A DNA stretch of 64,000 nucleotides from Cytophagales bacterium (GTDB lineage Bacteria > Bacteroidota > Bacteroidia > Cytophagales > Cyclobacteriaceae), in NCBI GenBank assembly GCA_033344775.1, contig JAWPMT010000004.1, positions 806,001 through 870,000 of the forward strand, written 5' to 3'. This document shows, in pieces, positions 61,742 to 64,000 of this stretch. The number at the start of each line of letters is the position of its first letter. The first letter of the stretch is position 1. The notes beneath the pieces were generated by a model. The model saw only the letters and a list, made by a program, of their open reading frames with translations. It ran no database searches and was not told the DNA's origin. Made by a program: the position numbers and the translations under genes.

Positions 61742-63022
61742 ATGGATAATTCTTTGACAGCCATCTCCGCTTTGGAAGCAGGTTTTGACACGCTCATCAT
61801 TTCAAAAAAAGACGGTGCGGTAAAAGATGTCAGGACCCAATCCTTTGAGACGTTTAAATCTTTGGGATTTCCTGGTAAGAAAACCGAAGCATATAAGTAT
61901 TCTCCTGTTGATAAATTCATCGAGAAGAACATCGATTATCTCCAGGTCAATGACGCCTTTGGTTTGAGCAAGGAAGAAGTACAACAACACTTCTACGACC
62001 TGCCGGGTACACATCTGGTATTTGCCAATGGTACCTTCAGCAGCGAGCTTTCATTGATCAAAAGTGAGGATGTTACAATCAACACGATCGACGAAGACAA
62101 TCCTTCTGAGATGCTGGAGACCCTTACCGGGGAACATGATGCCTTTGCTGCGCTGAATGCTGCTTTTTTTTCGACAGGGCTTCAGATCCTGGCAAACAAC
62201 AAGAAAATAAGACCACAAGTTTTCATCTACTATGTATTTGATCTGAGGAATGGACAAATCTGTTCTTTCCCTCGTCTGAATATCGAAGTGGCTGAATTGT
62301 GCGAAATTGATCTGGTGGAGAAACTCGTATTCGTAGGTGAAGGAACCCTCTTTCACAACGTGACCACTGAGATCAAAATCGGTAAGAACGCAACTTTGAA
62401 TCTGACCAAAAATCAGGTTTATGCCGATAATCACATCGTTGTAGACGGGATCTATGCCCATCAGCGACGTGACAGCAAAATCTATTTCAATACCTTCTCT
62501 TTTTCAGGCGCGATGGTTCGCAACAACTTGAACATTGCTCAAAATGACGAGCACTGTGAGAGTTATATGAATGGATTGTACTTATTGGATGGAAATTCGC
62601 ACGTAGACAATAACACGGCCATTGACCATAAGCAACCTCACTCCTACAGCAATGAGTTGTACAAAGGAGTAGTTGATGATAAATCGAGAGGTGTATTCAA
62701 CGGTAAGATTTACGTACGACCTGGTGCACAGCAAACCAATGCTTTCCAGGCCAACAATAATATCAGTCTTTCCGATGCCGCCATTGTCAATACCAAGCCT
62801 CAATTAGAGATCTGGGCAGATGACGTGAAGTGCTCACACGGCTGTACTATTGGCCAACTGGACGAAGAGGCTATCTTCTATCTGAGAGCTCGAGGTTTGA
62901 GTGAAATCTCCGCGAAGGCCATGATGTTGGTCGCATTCGCTGAAGACACACTTAATCATGTTCCTGTAGAGCAAGTGAAAGAAGAAGTTGCAACGATCAT
63001 TGAAAACCGACTGGGGCAATGA
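61742..63022 (+). CDS. sufD: Fe-S cluster assembly protein SufD
   Basis: This 426-residue SufD, the heterodimer partner of SufB, has a helical N-terminal region (about 1-110; LGFPGKKTEAYKYSPVDKF) and the beta-helix SufB/SufD core. ARGLSEISAKAMMLVAFAEDTLNHVP is the conserved C-terminal helix, and KCSHGCTIGQLDEEAIFYLRARG carries the conserved Cys and His that help form clusters. It starts one base after the sufC stop and its stop overlaps the sufS start (ATGA), indicating tight coupling. Confidence 0.96.
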   Translation: MDNSLTAISALEAGFDTLIISKKDGAVKDVRTQSFETFKSLGFPGKKTEAYKYSPVDKFIEKNIDYLQVNDAFGLSKEEVQQHFYDLPGTHLVFANGTFSSELSLIKSEDVTINTIDEDNPSEMLETLTGEHDAFAALNAAFFSTGLQILANNKKIRPQVFIYYVFDLRNGQICSFPRLNIEVAELCEIDLVEKLVFVGEGTLFHNVTTEIKIGKNATLNLTKNQVYADNHIVVDGIYAHQRRDSKIYFNTFSFSGAMVRNNLNIAQNDEHCESYMNGLYLLDGNSHVDNNTAIDHKQPHSYSNELYKGVVDDKSRGVFNGKIYVRPGAQQTNAFQANNNISLSDAAIVNTKPQLEIWADDVKCSHGCTIGQLDEEAIFYLRARGLSEISAKAMMLVAFAEDTLNHVPVEQVKEEVATIIENRLGQ

Positions 63023-64000
63023 TGTCCGTAGCCTCTCAACTGGACCTTACTAAAATCCGGGAAGAATTTCCGGTACTCCACCAGAAGATCAATGGCAAGG
63101 ATCTGATCTACATGGACAATGCGGCGACTTCTCAGAAGCCAAAAAATGTCATCGATGCGTTAACGCATTACTACGAGAATAATAACGCCAATATTCATAG
63201 AGGCATTCACTCGCTGGCAGAACGTGCTACTTCGGACTATGAAAATACCCGAAAGAGCATTAAATCGTTCATCAATGCTAATGAATCAGAAGAGATCATC
63301 TTCACCAAAGGAACGACTGAAGGCATCAACCTGGTATCTCAGGCTTACGGCCGCAAATTCCTGAAGAAAGGAGATGAAATCCTAATCACGGGAATGGAGC
63401 ACCATTCCAATATTGTGCCATGGCAGATTGTTGCAGGCCAAACGGGCGCTACACTGAAAGTTGTACCGATCAATGAGCATGGTGAAATGATCTGGGAAGA
63501 GTTTGAGAGGTTGCTTTCTGAGAAGACCAAGATTGTTTCGATGGTCTACATTAGTAATAGCCTGGGAACCATCAATCCGGTCAAAGCGATCATCGAAAAA
63601 GCACATGCAGTTGGTGCGAAAGTGATGCTGGATGGAGCACAAGCCGCTCCACATAGCAAATTGGACGTAATTGATCTGAATTGTGATTTCCTGGCATTCT
63701 CGGGACACAAGATGTATGGTCCTACTGGCATGGGTGCGCTTTACGGCAAGCGTCAATTGCTTGAAAAAATGGATCCTTATCAAGGCGGTGGAGAAATGAT
63801 CAAGGAAGTGACGTTTGAGGCCACAACCTATAATGACATTCCATATAAGTTCGAAGCGGGCACGCCGAATATCGGAGATGTCATTGCTTTCCAAAAAGCC
63901 ATAGAGTTCATGGAAGGAATAGGGCATGAAGCCTTGTTACAACAAGAAAATGACCTGCTGGAATATGGCACCAAAACACTGCAAGCTATTGACGGATTCC
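63019..64000 (+). CDS. sufS: Cysteine desulfurase SufS, N-terminal part
   Basis: The frame opens at ATG 63019 (a second ATG at 63022) and runs off the right edge after about 327 codons. It is a class V PLP aminotransferase-like enzyme that takes sulfur from cysteine for Fe-S clusters. Motifs are MDNAATSQKP, NANIHRGIHSLAERAT, FTKGTTEGINLV, MEHHSNIVPWQ, the cofactor Asp-x-x-Gln in LDGAQAAPHS and the PLP lysine in FLAFSGHKMYGPTGMG (about residue 230). The catalytic Cys near residue 360 lies beyond the window. It overlaps sufD by four bases, and completes the visible sufBCDS operon. Confidence 0.96.
   Translation, partial: MMSVASQLDLTKIREEFPVLHQKINGKDLIYMDNAATSQKPKNVIDALTHYYENNNANIHRGIHSLAERATSDYENTRKSIKSFINANESEEIIFTKGTTEGINLVSQAYGRKFLKKGDEILITGMEHHSNIVPWQIVAGQTGATLKVVPINEHGEMIWEEFERLLSEKTKIVSMVYISNSLGTINPVKAIIEKAHAVGAKVMLDGAQAAPHSKLDVIDLNCDFLAFSGHKMYGPTGMGALYGKRQLLEKMDPYQGGGEMIKEVTFEATTYNDIPYKFEAGTPNIGDVIAFQKAIEFMEGIGHEALLQQENDLLEYGTKTLQAIDGF

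Overview
The window looks like a chromosome segment of a marine-type Bacteroidota, most likely order Cytophagales. This rests on the gene families (Y_Y_Y two-component sensors paired with LytTR regulators, PadR regulators coupled to MacB/FtsX-like permeases with a cytoplasmic prefix domain, DUF3078, DUF4159, PD40 propeller lipoproteins, M57 HEIGH protease, menaquinone-type MenC) and on repeated Bacteroidota -7 promoter elements of the form TAnnTTTG just upstream of genes. Base composition is moderate, with AT-rich gaps. There is no rRNA, CRISPR array or recognisable transposase.

Layout. 1-800 holds the N-terminal part of a secreted repeat protein that runs off the left edge. 1290-5964 is a reverse-strand block: guaA, a TPR plus periplasmic-binding-like exported protein, and hemL. 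6103-8724 is a GH63-like glucosidase. 8749-12653 is a Y_Y_Y sensor kinase and its LytTR regulator, followed by a HAD phosphatase/mutase and a DUF4159 protein (12958-14279). 14280-14573 is a decayed gene fragment with REP-like hairpins. 14574-20786 carries two divergent PadR/permease cassettes, and a third lies at 25074-28042. Between them are an M57 metalloprotease lipoprotein, a PD40 lipoprotein and a SulP transporter. 28264-33000 carries small reverse-strand genes: L,D-transpeptidase, lipocalin-like lipoprotein, VOC protein, AraC regulator, TonB-C protein and a broken serine hydrolase. 33064-36051 is a receiver protein followed by a sensor that has a histidine box but no ATPase domain. Then come a YceI protein, a sigma-54 activator with three PAS domains and a divergent pirin with an export-type N-terminus. 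40650-46677 holds a small acetyltransferase, a second Y_Y_Y kinase/LytTR pair, and a cadherin-like/LamG lipoprotein preceded by a perfect 14-bp direct repeat. 46936-48681 is a SIR2-TPR protein in AT-rich, dyad-rich surroundings, the best candidate here for an uncharacterised immune or NAD-consuming system. 48798-56970 is a TPR kinase, menC, queA, an MscS channel, a DUF3078 protein and fadD. 57191-58287 is a frameshifted TIM-barrel-like lipoprotein. 58599-58730 (minus) is a Leu-type tRNA-like gene with an oversized variable region. 58886-64000 is an Lrp-type regulator and the start of the sufBCDS iron-sulfur assembly operon, which runs off the right edge.

How the genes work together. Much of the window concerns envelope sensing and surface proteins: at least four sensor proteins, three coupled regulator/permease pairs, one sigma-54 activator and many lipoproteins. 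Housekeeping genes (guaA, hemL, queA, menC, fadD, suf) are scattered among them. Functions are read from motifs and context only; no database search was possible.
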